A stretch of DNA of 64,000 bases from Virgibacillus sp. MSJ-26 (GTDB lineage Bacteria; Bacillota; Bacilli; Bacillales; Amphibacillaceae): assembly GCF_018918075.1 (NCBI RefSeq), contig NZ_JAHLPW010000004.1, positions 1-64,000 of the forward strand, given 5' to 3'. The notes beneath the pieces are model-generated. The model did not search any database. It was given only the letters and a program-made list of their open reading frames with translations, and was not told where the DNA came from. Every line of letters starts with the position of its first letter. Positions within the stretch are counted from its first letter, which is position 1. Both the position numbers and the translations under genes were made by a program. Shown here piece after piece: positions 48,621-59,028 of this stretch.

Positions 48621-49553
48621 TTAATTTTTTAACTGCTTTTTGTATTGTTCAAGTTCTTTTTCCGTACAACGCACCCAGTGACCAGGTTTTACTTCTCTAA
48701 ATTCCATCGGTCCGCTTGTGTCATGTATAGTGGGGTCATAATGCATTCTCTTCCTTGCACGTTCATATTGTGGATCCGGCAATGGAATCGCCGACAATAA
48801 TGACTGTGTATACGGATGAATTGGATTGTGATAAAGTTCGTCACTATCTGCAAGCTCTACTAAATTACCGAAGTACATGACTCCAATCCGGTCACTAATA
48901 TATTTAACCATAGAGAGATCGTGAGCAATAAATAGGTATGTTAGACCTTGGTCTCTCTGAAGTTGTTTTAACAAATTAATGACTTGAGCTTGGATTGACA
49001 CATCAAGAGCGGAAATTGGCTCATCTGCAATAATGAATTCAGGCTCTACAGCTAAAGCACGTGCAATTCCAATTCTCTGTCTTTGTCCACCACTGAATTC
49101 ATGTGGAAAGCGAGTGGCATGCTCTTTGTTTAAGCCTACAATTTCAAGTAATTCTTCAACTCGTGCTCTTCTTTCCTTATCATTATTAACAAGATGATGC
49201 ACGTCCAATCCTTCTGCAATGATATCCATAACATTCATACGAGGATTAAGTGATGAAGATGGATCTTGGAAAATCATTTGCATTTTACGATTAAATTTTA
49301 GTAATTCTTTTTTGGATTTTTTGCCGTGAACGTCTTCCCCATTAAATTTAACTTCTCCGCTGGTTGCATCATATAACCGGATAATAGTTCGACCAGTCGT
49401 GGATTTTCCACAACCAGACTCTCCTACTAAACCAAATGTTTCACCTTTATGGATATCAAAGGAGACGCCGTCCACTGCTGTAACAACTTCTTTTCGTCCT
49501 ACTGGAAAGTGTTTTTTTAGATTCTTTACTTCTAATAATTTTTCTTGTGTCAT
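48621..49553 (-). CDS. oppF: Oligopeptide ABC transporter ATPase OppF
   Basis: A 310-residue ABC ATPase of peptide system 2. Walker [14 protein letters not shown], signature [14 protein letters not shown], Walker [15 protein letters not shown]-loop [13 protein letters not shown]. The C terminus has the [21 protein letters not shown] stretch seen in Bacillus OppF. Its start overlaps the oppD stop by 4 bp (ATGA type), so translation is coupled. Last gene of oppABCDF. Confidence 0.94.
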   Translation of the reverse strand: MTQEKLLEVKNLKKHFPVGRKEVVTAVDGVSFDIHKGETFGLVGESGCGKSTTGRTIIRLYDATSGEVKFNGEDVHGKKSKKELLKFNRKMQMIFQDPSSSLNPRMNVMDIIAEGLDVHHLVNNDKERRARVEELLEIVGLNKEHATRFPHEFSGGQRQRIGIARALAVEPEFIIADEPISALDVSIQAQVINLLKQLQRDQGLTYLFIAHDLSMVKYISDRIGVMYFGNLVELADSDELYHNPIHPYTQSLLSAIPLPDPQYERARKRMHYDPTIHDTSGPMEFREVKPGHWVRCTEKELEQYKKQLKN

Positions 49554-50605
49554 TTTTTCTTATCATCCTTTGAACCCGTATTGGAAAAACCTTGCATACG
49601 GCGCTTTACAGCTTCTGGTGGCTCAATATGTGGTGCATCTTCATGTAATAGCCATGTCGCAGCATAATGTGTATCCGATACTTTAAACATCGGTGGCTCC
49701 ATCACTTTATCTATTTCAAGTGCAAATTCATTTCTTGGTGCAAACGCATCACCTTTTGGCGGATTAAGCATATCAGGAGGACTTCCTGGTATTGCAAATA
49801 ACTCTTCCTCGTCGTCGTCTAGTGTTGGCATCGACCCTAAAAGCCCCCATGTATATGGATGTTTAGCATTATAAAAAATATCATCCGTTGTACCAACTTC
49901 AACTATTTTCCCTGCATACATGACAGCTACTCTATCCGCAACGTTCGCAACGACTCCAAGATCATGTGTAATAAACATAATTGCACTATCGGTTTCGTCT
50001 TGAATACCTTTCATTAATTCTAAGATTTGCGCTTGGATTGTTACGTCTAACGCTGTTGTCGGTTCATCTGCAATGAGAACCTTTGGATTACATGCCAAAG
50101 CAATAGCAATAACAACACGTTGACGCATCCCACCAGAAAATTGGTGTGGATACTGAGTCATTCTAACTTCAGGATTTGGTATACCAACTAATTTGAGCAA
50201 TTCTAGCGATTTATTCTTCGCGTTTGTTTTGCTGAGCCCTTGGTGTTTTATTAATCCCTCCATAATCTGCCTGCCAACTTTCATGGTCGGATTTAATGAA
50301 GACATAGGGTCTTGAAAAATCATAGAAATTTCACTACCGCGAATCTTTTGCATCGCTCTATTTGATAATTTCGTAATATCCTGGCCTTCAAATAGTATTT
50401 CACCAGATTTTATAAATCCTTGTGGGGCAGGGAGAAGTTGCATCAGTGACTTGGATGTCACTGATTTTCCTGATCCCGATTCACCAACTATAGCTAAGGT
50501 CTCACCTTTATTTAATTCAAAATTCACACCCCGAACAGCTTGTACTTCACCGTTGTAGGTGTTAAATGATACTCTAAGATCTTTCACTTCTAATAATTTA
50601 CTCAT
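49550..50605 (-). CDS. oppD: Oligopeptide ABC transporter ATPase OppD
   Basis: A 351-residue ABC ATPase: Walker [14 protein letters not shown], signature [14 protein letters not shown], Walker [15 protein letters not shown]-loop [14 protein letters not shown]. The C terminus ([20 protein letters not shown]) resembles OppD; the cysteines usual in that region (CPFAPRC) are missing here ([13 protein letters not shown]), as in other Firmicutes OppD. Starts 18 bp after oppC. Confidence 0.94.
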   Translation of the reverse strand: MSKLLEVKDLRVSFNTYNGEVQAVRGVNFELNKGETLAIVGESGSGKSVTSKSLMQLLPAPQGFIKSGEILFEGQDITKLSNRAMQKIRGSEISMIFQDPMSSLNPTMKVGRQIMEGLIKHQGLSKTNAKNKSLELLKLVGIPNPEVRMTQYPHQFSGGMRQRVVIAIALACNPKVLIADEPTTALDVTIQAQILELMKGIQDETDSAIMFITHDLGVVANVADRVAVMYAGKIVEVGTTDDIFYNAKHPYTWGLLGSMPTLDDDEEELFAIPGSPPDMLNPPKGDAFAPRNEFALEIDKVMEPPMFKVSDTHYAATWLLHEDAPHIEPPEAVKRRMQGFSNTGSKDDKKK

Positions 50606-50623
50606 TTAAAAGCACCTACCTTA

Positions 50624-51772
50624 TTATTTATGCATTTTCGGATCAAATGCATCTCGTAAACCATCACCAATTAAATTGAATGCAATCATAATAATTGAAA
50701 TCAATGCTGCTGGAAACACTAATAAATAGGGATATAATCTGATGTTTTCAAAGCCTGCATTCACTAATGTACCAAGTGAGGCCTCAGGTGGAACTAGTCC
50801 AAGCCCAATAAAGCTTAAGAAGGCTTCAAAAAAGATAGCACTAGGAATTGTAAACATCGTGTTAATAATGATAATACCACTAATATTAGGTATTAAATGC
50901 TTACCAATAATCCGTCGATCCGGAGTACCCAGCGTTCGCGCAGCTAAGATAAATTCCTGTTCCTTTAACTTTAAAACCTCTCCCCTTACAATCCTCGCCA
51001 TTCCGGTCCAACCGGTGATGGTTAACGCCAGGACAATGGAGGTTATACCTGGTTTTAAAATCAGGATCATGAGTACAATCACAACAAGGTTCGGTATTCC
51101 AATGAGTATTTCTAAAATTCGTTGCATCACGTTATCTACTCTTCCACCGTAATAAGCGGAAACTCCACCATAAACGACACCAATAAACAGATCAATTACT
51201 GCAGCTACAAGAGCAATAATCAAAGAAACTCTCGTACCTAACCATAATCTTGTCCACTGGTCACGTCCAAGTGTATCTGTTCCAAGCCAAAAATACTCAT
51301 CTGTCATATCTTTAGCTTCATAAACATGGTACTTTGCCTTTACTACCGCGGAATCTTTCGTGCCATCACCTTCGTCCAGTACTTTAATATCGATAAAATC
51401 ATCGTTATTACTATATCTGGCATATGCATTTTGTGTGGCTTCTTCAACATCCGCCCCGCGGTACTTACCTTTTAATGTTCCGTCAAATCCTAACCAGGGT
51501 ATATTTTTCAAGGCTGATACATATGGAGGCATTTTTGCACGAGATAGGTCCTGATCATCGAGTCCATGCTCATTCATTCCAGGACCAAAAATACTCATAA
51601 TACCAATAAATAGCATGAGAACAACCGATATCATGGCTACTATGTTTTTGAAAAATGTTCTTCTGGCATCTTGCATAAATGTTCTACTTGGTCCAGATAT
51701 TTTTTCACTTTCATCTTCTTTTCTTTCCATTGGAACAAGCAGATCTTTTGGTACTTTATTGTTTTTGTCCAT
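50624..51772 (-). CDS. oppC: Oligopeptide ABC transporter permease OppC with enlarged outer loop
   Basis: A 382-residue C-type permease, about 75 residues longer than the typical 300. The extra part lies between the first helix (about 38-60) and the WLGTDTLGRDQWTRL segment: a hydrophilic block with PPYVSALKNIPWLGFDG and DEGDGTKDSAVVKAKYHVYE that should lie outside the membrane. The EAA loop (EFILAARTLGTPDRRIIGKHLIPN) and the other helices are normal. Similar enlarged OppC proteins occur in Gram-positives. Confidence 0.93.
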   Translation of the reverse strand: MDKNNKVPKDLLVPMERKEDESEKISGPSRTFMQDARRTFFKNIVAMISVVLMLFIGIMSIFGPGMNEHGLDDQDLSRAKMPPYVSALKNIPWLGFDGTLKGKYRGADVEEATQNAYARYSNNDDFIDIKVLDEGDGTKDSAVVKAKYHVYEAKDMTDEYFWLGTDTLGRDQWTRLWLGTRVSLIIALVAAVIDLFIGVVYGGVSAYYGGRVDNVMQRILEILIGIPNLVVIVLMILILKPGITSIVLALTITGWTGMARIVRGEVLKLKEQEFILAARTLGTPDRRIIGKHLIPNISGIIIINTMFTIPSAIFFEAFLSFIGLGLVPPEASLGTLVNAGFENIRLYPYLLVFPAALISIIMIAFNLIGDGLRDAFDPKMHK

Positions 51773-51777
51773 TTTAA

Positions 51778-52704
51778 TTATTTCCCTCCTGACAGCCTTA
51801 TTCTAGGATCGATAATTACATAAAGGAGATCGATTATCAGGATAATGGCAACAAACAAAAAGGCAAATAAAAGTGTCGTGCCCATAATTGTAGGAGGATC
51901 GTTAACCATGACAGAATCTACGAATTGCTTACCTATACCAGGTACAGCAAAAATTTGTTCAATAACCAATGTACCCGTCATAAGACTGACAGCCATTGGT
52001 CCCATCACTGTTACTAATGGAATCAACGCATTTCTGAGTCCATGTTTAAATATTATCCCGTATTCACTAATCCCTTTAGCTCTAGCTGTTTCTATAAAAT
52101 CAGAGCCTAAGACCTCTATCATTTCTGTTCTAGTAAAACGTGCTGCTGTGGCCAATGGAAAAATCATTAAAGCGATAGTGGGCAAAATAGTATGAGAGAA
52201 TGATCCCCATAAAGCTACCGGAAATAAATCCCACTCTACGGCTAGGAATTTTTGAAGCAATCCTGCAAACACAAACGAAGGAATAGATGTACCTAAAACA
52301 GCTATGATTGTAGAAGTGTAATCCAATACCCCATTATGAGAAATAGCCGCAATCAGACCGAACAAGATTCCCAAAATGGTCCCAAAAATTAATGCTTGAG
52401 CACCCAGTTGGGCAGAAGGACCAATACGATCCATTAATATTTTACTTACAGGTGTATTATCAAAAGCAAAAGATAAACCTAGATCTCCTTGCGCGAGATT
52501 TGCCAAATATCTTACATATTGCACAGGGACGGGATCGTTTAAATTATATTTATCCATTACGACTTCTCGTTGCTCTGGGCTCAATTTATCGGCAGCACTT
52601 AGTGGGCTACCAGGAAGCATTTTCATTAAAAAGAATGAAATGGTGGCAATGATAAATAATGTGATTAGCATATATATAACACGCTTTAATAAGTAACGGG
52701 CCAT
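51778..52704 (-). CDS. oppB: Oligopeptide ABC transporter permease OppB
   Basis: A 308-residue B-type permease: first helix LLKRVIYMLITLFIIATISFF, the YNLNDPVPVQYVRYLANL segment, six transmembrane segments, and EAA-loop DFIETARAKGISEYGIIFKHGLRNALIP. Separated from oppC by 5 bp and from oppA by 164 bp with a hairpin in between. Confidence 0.94.
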   Translation of the reverse strand: MARYLLKRVIYMLITLFIIATISFFLMKMLPGSPLSAADKLSPEQREVVMDKYNLNDPVPVQYVRYLANLAQGDLGLSFAFDNTPVSKILMDRIGPSAQLGAQALIFGTILGILFGLIAAISHNGVLDYTSTIIAVLGTSIPSFVFAGLLQKFLAVEWDLFPVALWGSFSHTILPTIALMIFPLATAARFTRTEMIEVLGSDFIETARAKGISEYGIIFKHGLRNALIPLVTVMGPMAVSLMTGTLVIEQIFAVPGIGKQFVDSVMVNDPPTIMGTTLLFAFLFVAIILIIDLLYVIIDPRIRLSGGK

Positions 52705-52790
52705 ATGTGCACCTCCTATGTGTGTCTGTCGTTCAGTGTAGAAAAAACTCGAAAGTTTTCAGTATAGTAAGTTAATTTCCAGAAATTACA

Positions 52791-52827
52791 AAAGAGAGTA
52801 TATGCCTTAGGGTCATACACTCTCTTG
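52791..52827 (-). terminator. Intra-operon hairpin between oppA and oppB
   Basis: AAGAGAGT-ATATG and CATAC-ACTCTCTT pair across CCTTAGGG; T-rich sequence follows on the minus strand. Such hairpins behind oppA usually reduce downstream expression so that the binding protein is made in excess. Confidence 0.7.
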
Positions 52828-52868
52828 CAAAAAAGTGACTAGCATATTTATTTCATTTCAAATGAAAT

Positions 52869-54566
52869 TTATTCTTCTGAACCAACACTTGACCATTTGT
52901 ATTCATAAGTTGGGCCAAATGGATTCACAAATACGCCTTCAACTTTTGGTGAAACAAGTAATGCTAGAGATTTTTGGTAAACAGGTGCGATAGCCGCATC
53001 TTCAAATAGTATCTTTTCAGCTTCTAAGAAGTTCTCATAGCGTGCATCATTGTCATTTGCAATGTCACCACTCATAGTTTCTTCTAGTAGTTCATCATAT
53101 TCTTCATTAGAATAACCCATTTCGTTATTTCCACCGTCAGTTACCCATAGGCTTAAGAAAGTGTATGGATCTAAATAATCCGGTCCCCATCCAGTGAGAA
53201 GTAGATCATAATCCATATCTGTCTGTAAGTCTATAAGTTGTTCAAAAGGAACTTGTTTTAAAGTTAGATCTAAACCTTCTAGATTTGATTCCAACTGATT
53301 TACAAGGTACTCGTTCGATGTTTTTGCAGTTTCACTATCACCTGCAAGGAATTCTAGTTCAATCGAATCTGTTCCTAATTCTTCTAACCCTTTTTCCCAA
53401 TACTCTTTAGCTTCATCTACGTTATATTCAATCATGTCACCATTGACATCACGGAAATCTTCACCACTGTCAGGCATGTTTACAAATTCTTTCGGAATTA
53501 ATCCGTTAGAGACAGTGGATCCGTTATTTAAAATTTCATCAACCATTGCTTGCTTGTCAAAAGCACGAGCAATAGCTGCACGGATATTTGTGTTTTCAAG
53601 TGCTTCATTTCTTGTTTGATTCATTTTTATATGAAATACAGAAGTTTGTGGGACAGTTTCATAGTCATCATGTGTAGAATAAGCATCTACAAGGTCAGAT
53701 GAAAGTCCAGCACGATCAACTTTTCCAGATTCATATAGGTCAACAGCTGTTTGTGGATCTTTTACAACTTCATATGTCATTTTTTCAAGCTCTACAGTAT
53801 CTGCATCCCAGTAGTCTTCGTTTTTCACGAGATTCCAAGAGTCACTCGTACTCTCCCAATCATCCATTACAAATGGACCATTGTATAATAATGAATCCGA
53901 GTCTTGTGCGTAGCTATCACCTTGTTCTTCGACAAACTCTTCATTCATAGGTAAGAACGTACCGAATGTTGTTAATGACTCAAAGTATGCAACTGGAGCT
54001 TCTAGTTCTACAACTAATGTATGATCGTCCTCTGCTTTAACACCTAGTTCATCAACATCTTTGTCACCACTACTAACTTCACTTGCATTTTTAATAACGC
54101 CTTCCATCATATATGGGCCATACTCTGATCCTGTATCAGGGTCAACAGCTCTCTGCCATGCATAAACAAAGTCATGTGCTGTAACCGGCTCTCCATTGGA
54201 CCATTCTGCATCATCACGTAAATCGAAAGTCCATGTAAGTCCGTCTTCACTCTCTTCATGGTCTTCTGCAATTCCTTCAACAGGCTCTCCGTCTTCACCT
54301 AAACGATAAAGACCCTCCATTGTAGCACCGAGGAATTGGAACGCATATTCATCAGTTGCCATTGAAGAATCCATTGTCGGTATTTGGTCTCCATTAGTAA
54401 AATTCAGAACATTTTCGTCTGAAGAATTCTCTTCTGATTCAGTAGCGTCGTCATTCCCTTCTGAATCACCTGCATTGTCAGCAGCGTCATCGTTACCGCC
54501 ACAAGCTACTAAAAATAAGCTAAGTAATAGACCTAGCGCTAAAAGCAATGTCCATTTCCTTCTCAT
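52869..54566 (-). CDS. oppA: Oligopeptide-binding lipoprotein OppA
   Basis: A 565-residue SBP_bac_5 lipoprotein: signal LLLALGLLLSLFLVACGG with the lipobox Cys at about 22, an acidic Asn/Asp/Glu/Ser linker of about 30 residues, and the OppA fold (TFDLRDDAEWSNGEPVTAHDFVYAWQRAVDP, YNGPFVMDDWESTSDSWNLVKNEDYW). It catches oligopeptides for system 2 and in relatives also imports signalling peptides. First gene of oppABCDF with the canonical B. subtilis order. Confidence 0.94.
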   Translation of the reverse strand: MRRKWTLLLALGLLLSLFLVACGGNDDAADNAGDSEGNDDATESEENSSDENVLNFTNGDQIPTMDSSMATDEYAFQFLGATMEGLYRLGEDGEPVEGIAEDHEESEDGLTWTFDLRDDAEWSNGEPVTAHDFVYAWQRAVDPDTGSEYGPYMMEGVIKNASEVSSGDKDVDELGVKAEDDHTLVVELEAPVAYFESLTTFGTFLPMNEEFVEEQGDSYAQDSDSLLYNGPFVMDDWESTSDSWNLVKNEDYWDADTVELEKMTYEVVKDPQTAVDLYESGKVDRAGLSSDLVDAYSTHDDYETVPQTSVFHIKMNQTRNEALENTNIRAAIARAFDKQAMVDEILNNGSTVSNGLIPKEFVNMPDSGEDFRDVNGDMIEYNVDEAKEYWEKGLEELGTDSIELEFLAGDSETAKTSNEYLVNQLESNLEGLDLTLKQVPFEQLIDLQTDMDYDLLLTGWGPDYLDPYTFLSLWVTDGGNNEMGYSNEEYDELLEETMSGDIANDNDARYENFLEAEKILFEDAAIAPVYQKSLALLVSPKVEGVFVNPFGPTYEYKWSSVGSEE

Positions 54567-54792
54567 GTTGAAATATCCCCCTTAATTTGTAATTACTTAT
54601 AGAAGTATATTATAGAGTATACAATTTTTTTAATAGTTTTGTAAAGAGCTTTTTTAAAATAGTTAAAAAAATTTAATTTTTTAATCGTTTAGCTAAAATA
54701 TTAAAAAAGCTCAAAATCTTGCAGTTATTGAATAAGAATCGTTTGAAAATATGCTATAATTATTTTAGAAAAAGTGAAAAGGTGAAAGTAAA

Positions 54793-55167
54793 TTGAAAAA
54801 ATTAGCAAGCAAATGGATGCTTTTATTATTAAATTACACAACTATTACTATTTTATTTTTAATATTTGCACCTGATTACACATTAGAACATTATATTAAT
54901 ACAGTTTTTTATGTTTTTTTGGTGTGTTCTATATTCATGTTATTTCTATATATTAAAAAGGGTGGATTTTTTGATGGGATAGCCTTTTCATTTAGTAGGT
55001 TTAAAAGTGTCATTTCTAAAGATGTAAGTAAAATTGATAGTTGGAAAGAAAAATCTCCTCCTTCAGAAAATGTAAATGAAAAGTTTTACTCGATGCTGCC
55101 CTTTCAACTGCTTTGGCAATTTTTTCTACTGGTCTTACTATTATTAATGTACTATTTTATATTTTAA
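54793..55167 (+). CDS. DUF3899-type small membrane protein
   Basis: A 124-residue protein with three hydrophobic segments (about 8-26, 35-53 and 103-124) and a central cytosolic KKGGFFDGIAFSFSRFKSV stretch, which matches the DUF3899 pattern. Function unknown. It starts with TTG at 54793 after AAAAGGTGAAAGTAAA. It lies between two peptide transporter loci and is convergent with the SBP gene at 55258; no functional link can be claimed. Confidence 0.72.
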   Translation: MKKLASKWMLLLLNYTTITILFLIFAPDYTLEHYINTVFYVFLVCSIFMLFLYIKKGGFFDGIAFSFSRFKSVISKDVSKIDSWKEKSPPSENVNEKFYSMLPFQLLWQFFLLVLLLLMYYFIF

Positions 55168-55179
55168 ATATAAGCGAAA

Positions 55180-55216
55180 AAATCCGAACAGACAGTCCTG
55201 CTCGGATTTTTTGTTC
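55180..55216. terminator. Bidirectional terminator
   Basis: AAAAAATCCGA and TCGGATTTTTT pair around ACAGACAGTCCTGC. It serves the convergent DUF3899 and SBP genes; its stem resembles that of the brnQ terminator. Confidence 0.85.
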
Positions 55217-55257
55217 TATTATATTTATTGTCTAACTATCATTCATCATTCACTTCA

Positions 55258-56892
55258 TTAGTTACTCATTGTTACATCTTTCAACTGAAGAACACCAGTT
55301 GGTAACTGTTCTAGGCCTTGCACGTTATCACTCACTCCTAGAATGTATTCTTGGTGATGGAGATAAAGCATTGGCGCATTTTCAGCTAGCAACTCTTGAA
55401 TTTCACTATATAGTTCTTCACGTTTGTCAGGATCAGGTTCTTGTCGAGCTTCATCTAAAAGATCATCAAGTTCAGGTTCGTCTGTAAAGGTACGGTTACC
55501 CGGATCACCAAAGTTATTGGAGTGGAATAAAGCATATAATCCGTAGTCCGCGTCCCCTGTAACTGTAGACCATCCTAGTACAAACATCTCATGTTCACCA
55601 TTTGCTGTTTGCTCGAGATAAGCACCCCACTCAAGAATCTCTACTTCTACTTCAATACCAAATTCTTTCAATTGAGCTTGAACGTTTGTCGCAGCATCAA
55701 TTCTTTCACGGCTGTCATTCGTCCAGATTGTAGTTGAAAAGCCGTCTTCATAACCCGCTTCTGCTAAAAGCTCTTTTGCTTTTTCTGGATCATAATCTAA
55801 ACTTTCAGCATCAGGATCATATCCAAATACATCAGGTGCTAGTGGGCCAACAGCTGGAATACCAGCGCCATCATAAATACCATCAATTATTTCCGATTTA
55901 TCAATGGCCATGTTTATAGCTTGACGTACTTTCGGATCGTCAAATGGCTCTTTATCAGCATTAAAACCAATGTATGATAAGCTTACACTCGCTTGTCTGG
56001 CAGGATCGACAGCTTCTTCCCCCTCAATTTGTGCCACATCTGAAGGACTTAATGGGTCAATAATATGTGAGTCCCCTGTTAATAGTTCAGCAACACGTGT
56101 CTGATCTTCATCAACGACTTTAAATGTAACGGAGTCAAGATTAGCTGGTTCATCCCAGTAATCCTCGTTTTTTACTAAACGGACATAATCGCCTGGCTGC
56201 CATTCTTCAAATTTAAAAAATCCGGTTCCTACTGGATTTTCTGTTATGACACTACCTGGTTCCTCACCATTTTCCATTGCCTCATAATCTTCCTCGATTA
56301 GATCTAGAGACACCATCGCTCCTCCACTGTGCGCTAAATGTGCAGGTAATGGGGCAAATGGATATTCTGTAACAAAGCGAACAGTGTAATCATCTACTAC
56401 TTCAATATCAGAAACCATTTCGTACAAGAAAGCACGTGGGGAACCAACCTCTTCATCAAGGACACGTTCTATGTTTGCCTTTACAACTTCGGCATTAAAA
56501 TCTGTTCCATCATGGAATTTAATATCTTCCCTGAGTTTAAACTCCCAAACGTCATCCTCTATAGCGTCCCATTCTGTAGCAAGACTTGGCTCTAACTCCA
56601 TGTCCATGTTTTGTTTAACTAAAGATTCATAGATATTTTCCGCCACGTTACTTGAAGGAACGTCGTTAGATCCTGCTGGGTCTAACGAAACAGCGTCAGC
56701 AGAGCTAGCAATTACAAGGTCGCCACCTTCTTCTTCGGCTGCTTCTGCTTCATTGTCTACTGTTTCTTCCTCACCATCATCTGAATCTGGTGTACCTGCA
56801 GTCTCATCTGGCTCACTCGCACAGGCTGACAGGACAAGTGCTAACATCAAAGTTAACATAATAAAGAATAAAGACTTTTTTGTTACCCTCAC
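55258..56892 (-). CDS. Dipeptide/glutathione-type substrate-binding lipoprotein (system 3)
   Basis: A 544-residue SBP_bac_5 lipoprotein with GTG start after GGGGGG (9-nt spacing). The lipobox LSACAS has Cys at about 24 and is followed by an acidic linker (DSDDGEEETVDNEAEAAEEEGG). The fold resembles the DppE/GsiB group (LVIASSADAVSLDPAGSND, FKLREDIKFHDGTDFNAEVVKANIERV, NPVGTGFFKFEEWQ). It is transcribed away from its presumed permease genes (57153 onward), with a shared 260-bp divergent promoter region. Substrate (dipeptide, glutathione or other short peptide) is not decided by sequence. Confidence 0.9.
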   Translation of the reverse strand: MRVTKKSLFFIMLTLMLALVLSACASEPDETAGTPDSDDGEEETVDNEAEAAEEEGGDLVIASSADAVSLDPAGSNDVPSSNVAENIYESLVKQNMDMELEPSLATEWDAIEDDVWEFKLREDIKFHDGTDFNAEVVKANIERVLDEEVGSPRAFLYEMVSDIEVVDDYTVRFVTEYPFAPLPAHLAHSGGAMVSLDLIEEDYEAMENGEEPGSVITENPVGTGFFKFEEWQPGDYVRLVKNEDYWDEPANLDSVTFKVVDEDQTRVAELLTGDSHIIDPLSPSDVAQIEGEEAVDPARQASVSLSYIGFNADKEPFDDPKVRQAINMAIDKSEIIDGIYDGAGIPAVGPLAPDVFGYDPDAESLDYDPEKAKELLAEAGYEDGFSTTIWTNDSRERIDAATNVQAQLKEFGIEVEVEILEWGAYLEQTANGEHEMFVLGWSTVTGDADYGLYALFHSNNFGDPGNRTFTDEPELDDLLDEARQEPDPDKREELYSEIQELLAENAPMLYLHHQEYILGVSDNVQGLEQLPTGVLQLKDVTMSN

Positions 56893-57152
56893 TTCGTATT
56901 ACCCCCCATGGATAGTATTTAGTTGCTTACTTTTAATACAAAATTCAAGCAATCTAACTTTGTTTTATATATCATAACTTAAATTTTCTGAAATTACAAG
57001 CAAATTTTAATTTAATTCCGATTGTTAAAATTAAAATAAGTGTTATAATAATATAAAATTGGCACCCCCTGAATGTCTATTCAACCATGCTTTAAAAATG
57101 CTCTATCTGTTTAACCGTAAACAATTACTTTTAGAAAGGATGTAAACAAAAA

Positions 57153-58052
57153 ATGAGTGAGCCAGCGATTGAGAACCAATCAACAATTATGAATAAAACG
57201 ACACACCCTTTACTTCAAAGTTGGAAGAACTTCTTTAGAAAACTAAGTAAAAACAAGGCCGCTTTGGTTGGCGGTTTTTTAATTTTATTTTTCATTGTTG
57301 TCGCTCTTATAGGACCCTATTTCACTCCTTATCAACCTGACACAACAGACGTCGTGAATAAATTACAGCCACCAACTGCTGATCACTGGTTTGGCACAGA
57401 TCACCATGGCAGGGATATATTTAGTCGTATTATTCACGGAATGTCTATTACATTATATGTAGGGTTTTTCTCTGTTATTCTAGGTGCGACAGCTGGCGTG
57501 GTTCTTGGTATTATAGCGGGTTATTATGGTGGCCGAATCGATGCATTCATTATGAGATGTATGGATGTTCTCTTAGCTTTTCCTGGTATTTTATTGGCTT
57601 TAGCTATAGTGAGTGTTCTGGGAGGTAGCTTACAAAACGTTATCATTGCTGTAGCAGTATTCTCCATTCCTGTTTTCGCTAGAATTGTACGAGGTTCTAC
57701 ATTAGAAACTAGAAAACTAGAATATATCGATGCAATCAAAGCACTTGGCGCCAGTGATTTCCGTATTATTTTTAAACATATTTTGCCAAATGTATCCTCA
57801 CCGATTATCGTACAAGCTACTTTAAACATTGCCACAGCTGTTCTTACAGCCAGTGGGCTCTCCTTTTTAGGGCTTGGTGCTCAACCACCTACACCTGAAT
57901 GGGGCGCGATGCTTGCGGATGGACGTAATTATTTATACAACGCTCCACATGTTGCATTTTTCCCAGGAGTAATGATTGTTTTCGTTGTATTGGCGTTTAA
58001 TATTCTTGGCGATGGATTACGTGATGCATTAGATCCTAAAATGAAAGATTAG
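57153..58052 (+). CDS. Peptide ABC transporter permease, C type (system 3)
   Basis: A 299-residue DppC-type permease: cytosolic N terminus, helix AALVGGFLILFFIVVALIGPYF, then HWFGTDHHGRDIFSRIIHG, six transmembrane segments, EAA loop EYIDAIKALGASDFRIIFKHILPN. It precedes the B-type gene, reversed from the usual B-C order. RBS AAAGGATG. First gene of the plus-strand operon, divergent from the SBP. Confidence 0.93.
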   Translation: MSEPAIENQSTIMNKTTHPLLQSWKNFFRKLSKNKAALVGGFLILFFIVVALIGPYFTPYQPDTTDVVNKLQPPTADHWFGTDHHGRDIFSRIIHGMSITLYVGFFSVILGATAGVVLGIIAGYYGGRIDAFIMRCMDVLLAFPGILLALAIVSVLGGSLQNVIIAVAVFSIPVFARIVRGSTLETRKLEYIDAIKALGASDFRIIFKHILPNVSSPIIVQATLNIATAVLTASGLSFLGLGAQPPTPEWGAMLADGRNYLYNAPHVAFFPGVMIVFVVLAFNILGDGLRDALDPKMKD

Positions 58053-58069
58053 AAAGGGGTGCACTGTAA

Positions 58070-59026
58070 ATGTTTACATATATTGTCAGACGTTTAGTCC
58101 AGACTATTCCCGTATTAATAGGCGTAACAATAATTGTTTTTAGCTTGATGCATCTTATTCCCGGGGATCCTGCACAAATTATGGCAGGTGAGAGTGCCCC
58201 TAAAGAACAAGTTGAAAACATTCGAGAACGACTCGGTTTAAATGATCCCTATCCTGTTCAATATTGGAACTATATTTCAAATGCAGTTCAGGGTGACTTG
58301 GGCAGTTCAATTCGTAGTGGTCGGTCTGTATCATCAGAAATTGGCGGCCGATTAATGGTAACTATTGAGCTCGCGTTCTATAGTACGATATTGAGTGTGT
58401 TCTTAGGATTAATTGCAGGAATTGTTTCTGCAACGAAGCAATATTCCTTTCAAGATGTAAGTTTAATGATACTAGCTTTATTTGGACTATCCATGCCGAA
58501 CTTTTGGCTTGGCCTAATGTTAATCAATTGGTTCGCGATAGGGTTTGACCTGCCATCTTGGGTTCCTTTTTTAGAAAATACAAGTTGGTTTAAACCATCC
58601 GGTTGGGGCAGTTTCCAACAAGTACTCTTACCAGTGATAACACTTGGTACTGGAGGGGCCGCGATTATAGCTCGTATGACTCGCTCCAGTATGCTAGATG
58701 TGATTGACGAGGATTATATAAGAACCGCTCGTGCAAAAGGAGCTAAAGAACGAGTAGTCATTTATCAACATGCATTAAAGAATGCTTTAATCCCTGTCGT
58801 CACTGTAGTTGGTCTACAATTCGGAGCGCTTCTTGGCGGAGCGGTATTAACGGAAACAGTATTTGCGATTAATGGGCTTGGTAAGTTAATAATTGATTCA
58901 ATCCGTGCACGTGACTTCCCAATCGTACAAGGTGGAGTCCTCGTCGCTGCCCTAGTCTTCGTAGCCGTCAACCTCATCGTTGACATGGCCTATCGATTCC
59001 TAAACAAACGAATCGATTTGAATTAA
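58070..59026 (+). CDS. Peptide ABC transporter permease, B type (system 3)
   Basis: A 318-residue DppB-type permease: helix VRRLVQTIPVLIGVTIIVFS, the RLGLNDPYPVQYWNYISNA segment, six transmembrane segments and the EAA loop DYIRTARAKGAKERVVIYQHALKN. RBS AAAGGGG. It starts 18 bp after the C-type gene. Directly behind its stop come two Family I repeats, so the operon mRNA would carry them before the ATPase genes. Confidence 0.93.
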   Translation: MFTYIVRRLVQTIPVLIGVTIIVFSLMHLIPGDPAQIMAGESAPKEQVENIRERLGLNDPYPVQYWNYISNAVQGDLGSSIRSGRSVSSEIGGRLMVTIELAFYSTILSVFLGLIAGIVSATKQYSFQDVSLMILALFGLSMPNFWLGLMLINWFAIGFDLPSWVPFLENTSWFKPSGWGSFQQVLLPVITLGTGGAAIIARMTRSSMLDVIDEDYIRTARAKGAKERVVIYQHALKNALIPVVTVVGLQFGALLGGAVLTETVFAINGLGKLIIDSIRARDFPIVQGGVLVAALVFVAVNLIVDMAYRFLNKRIDLN

Positions 59027-59028
59027 GG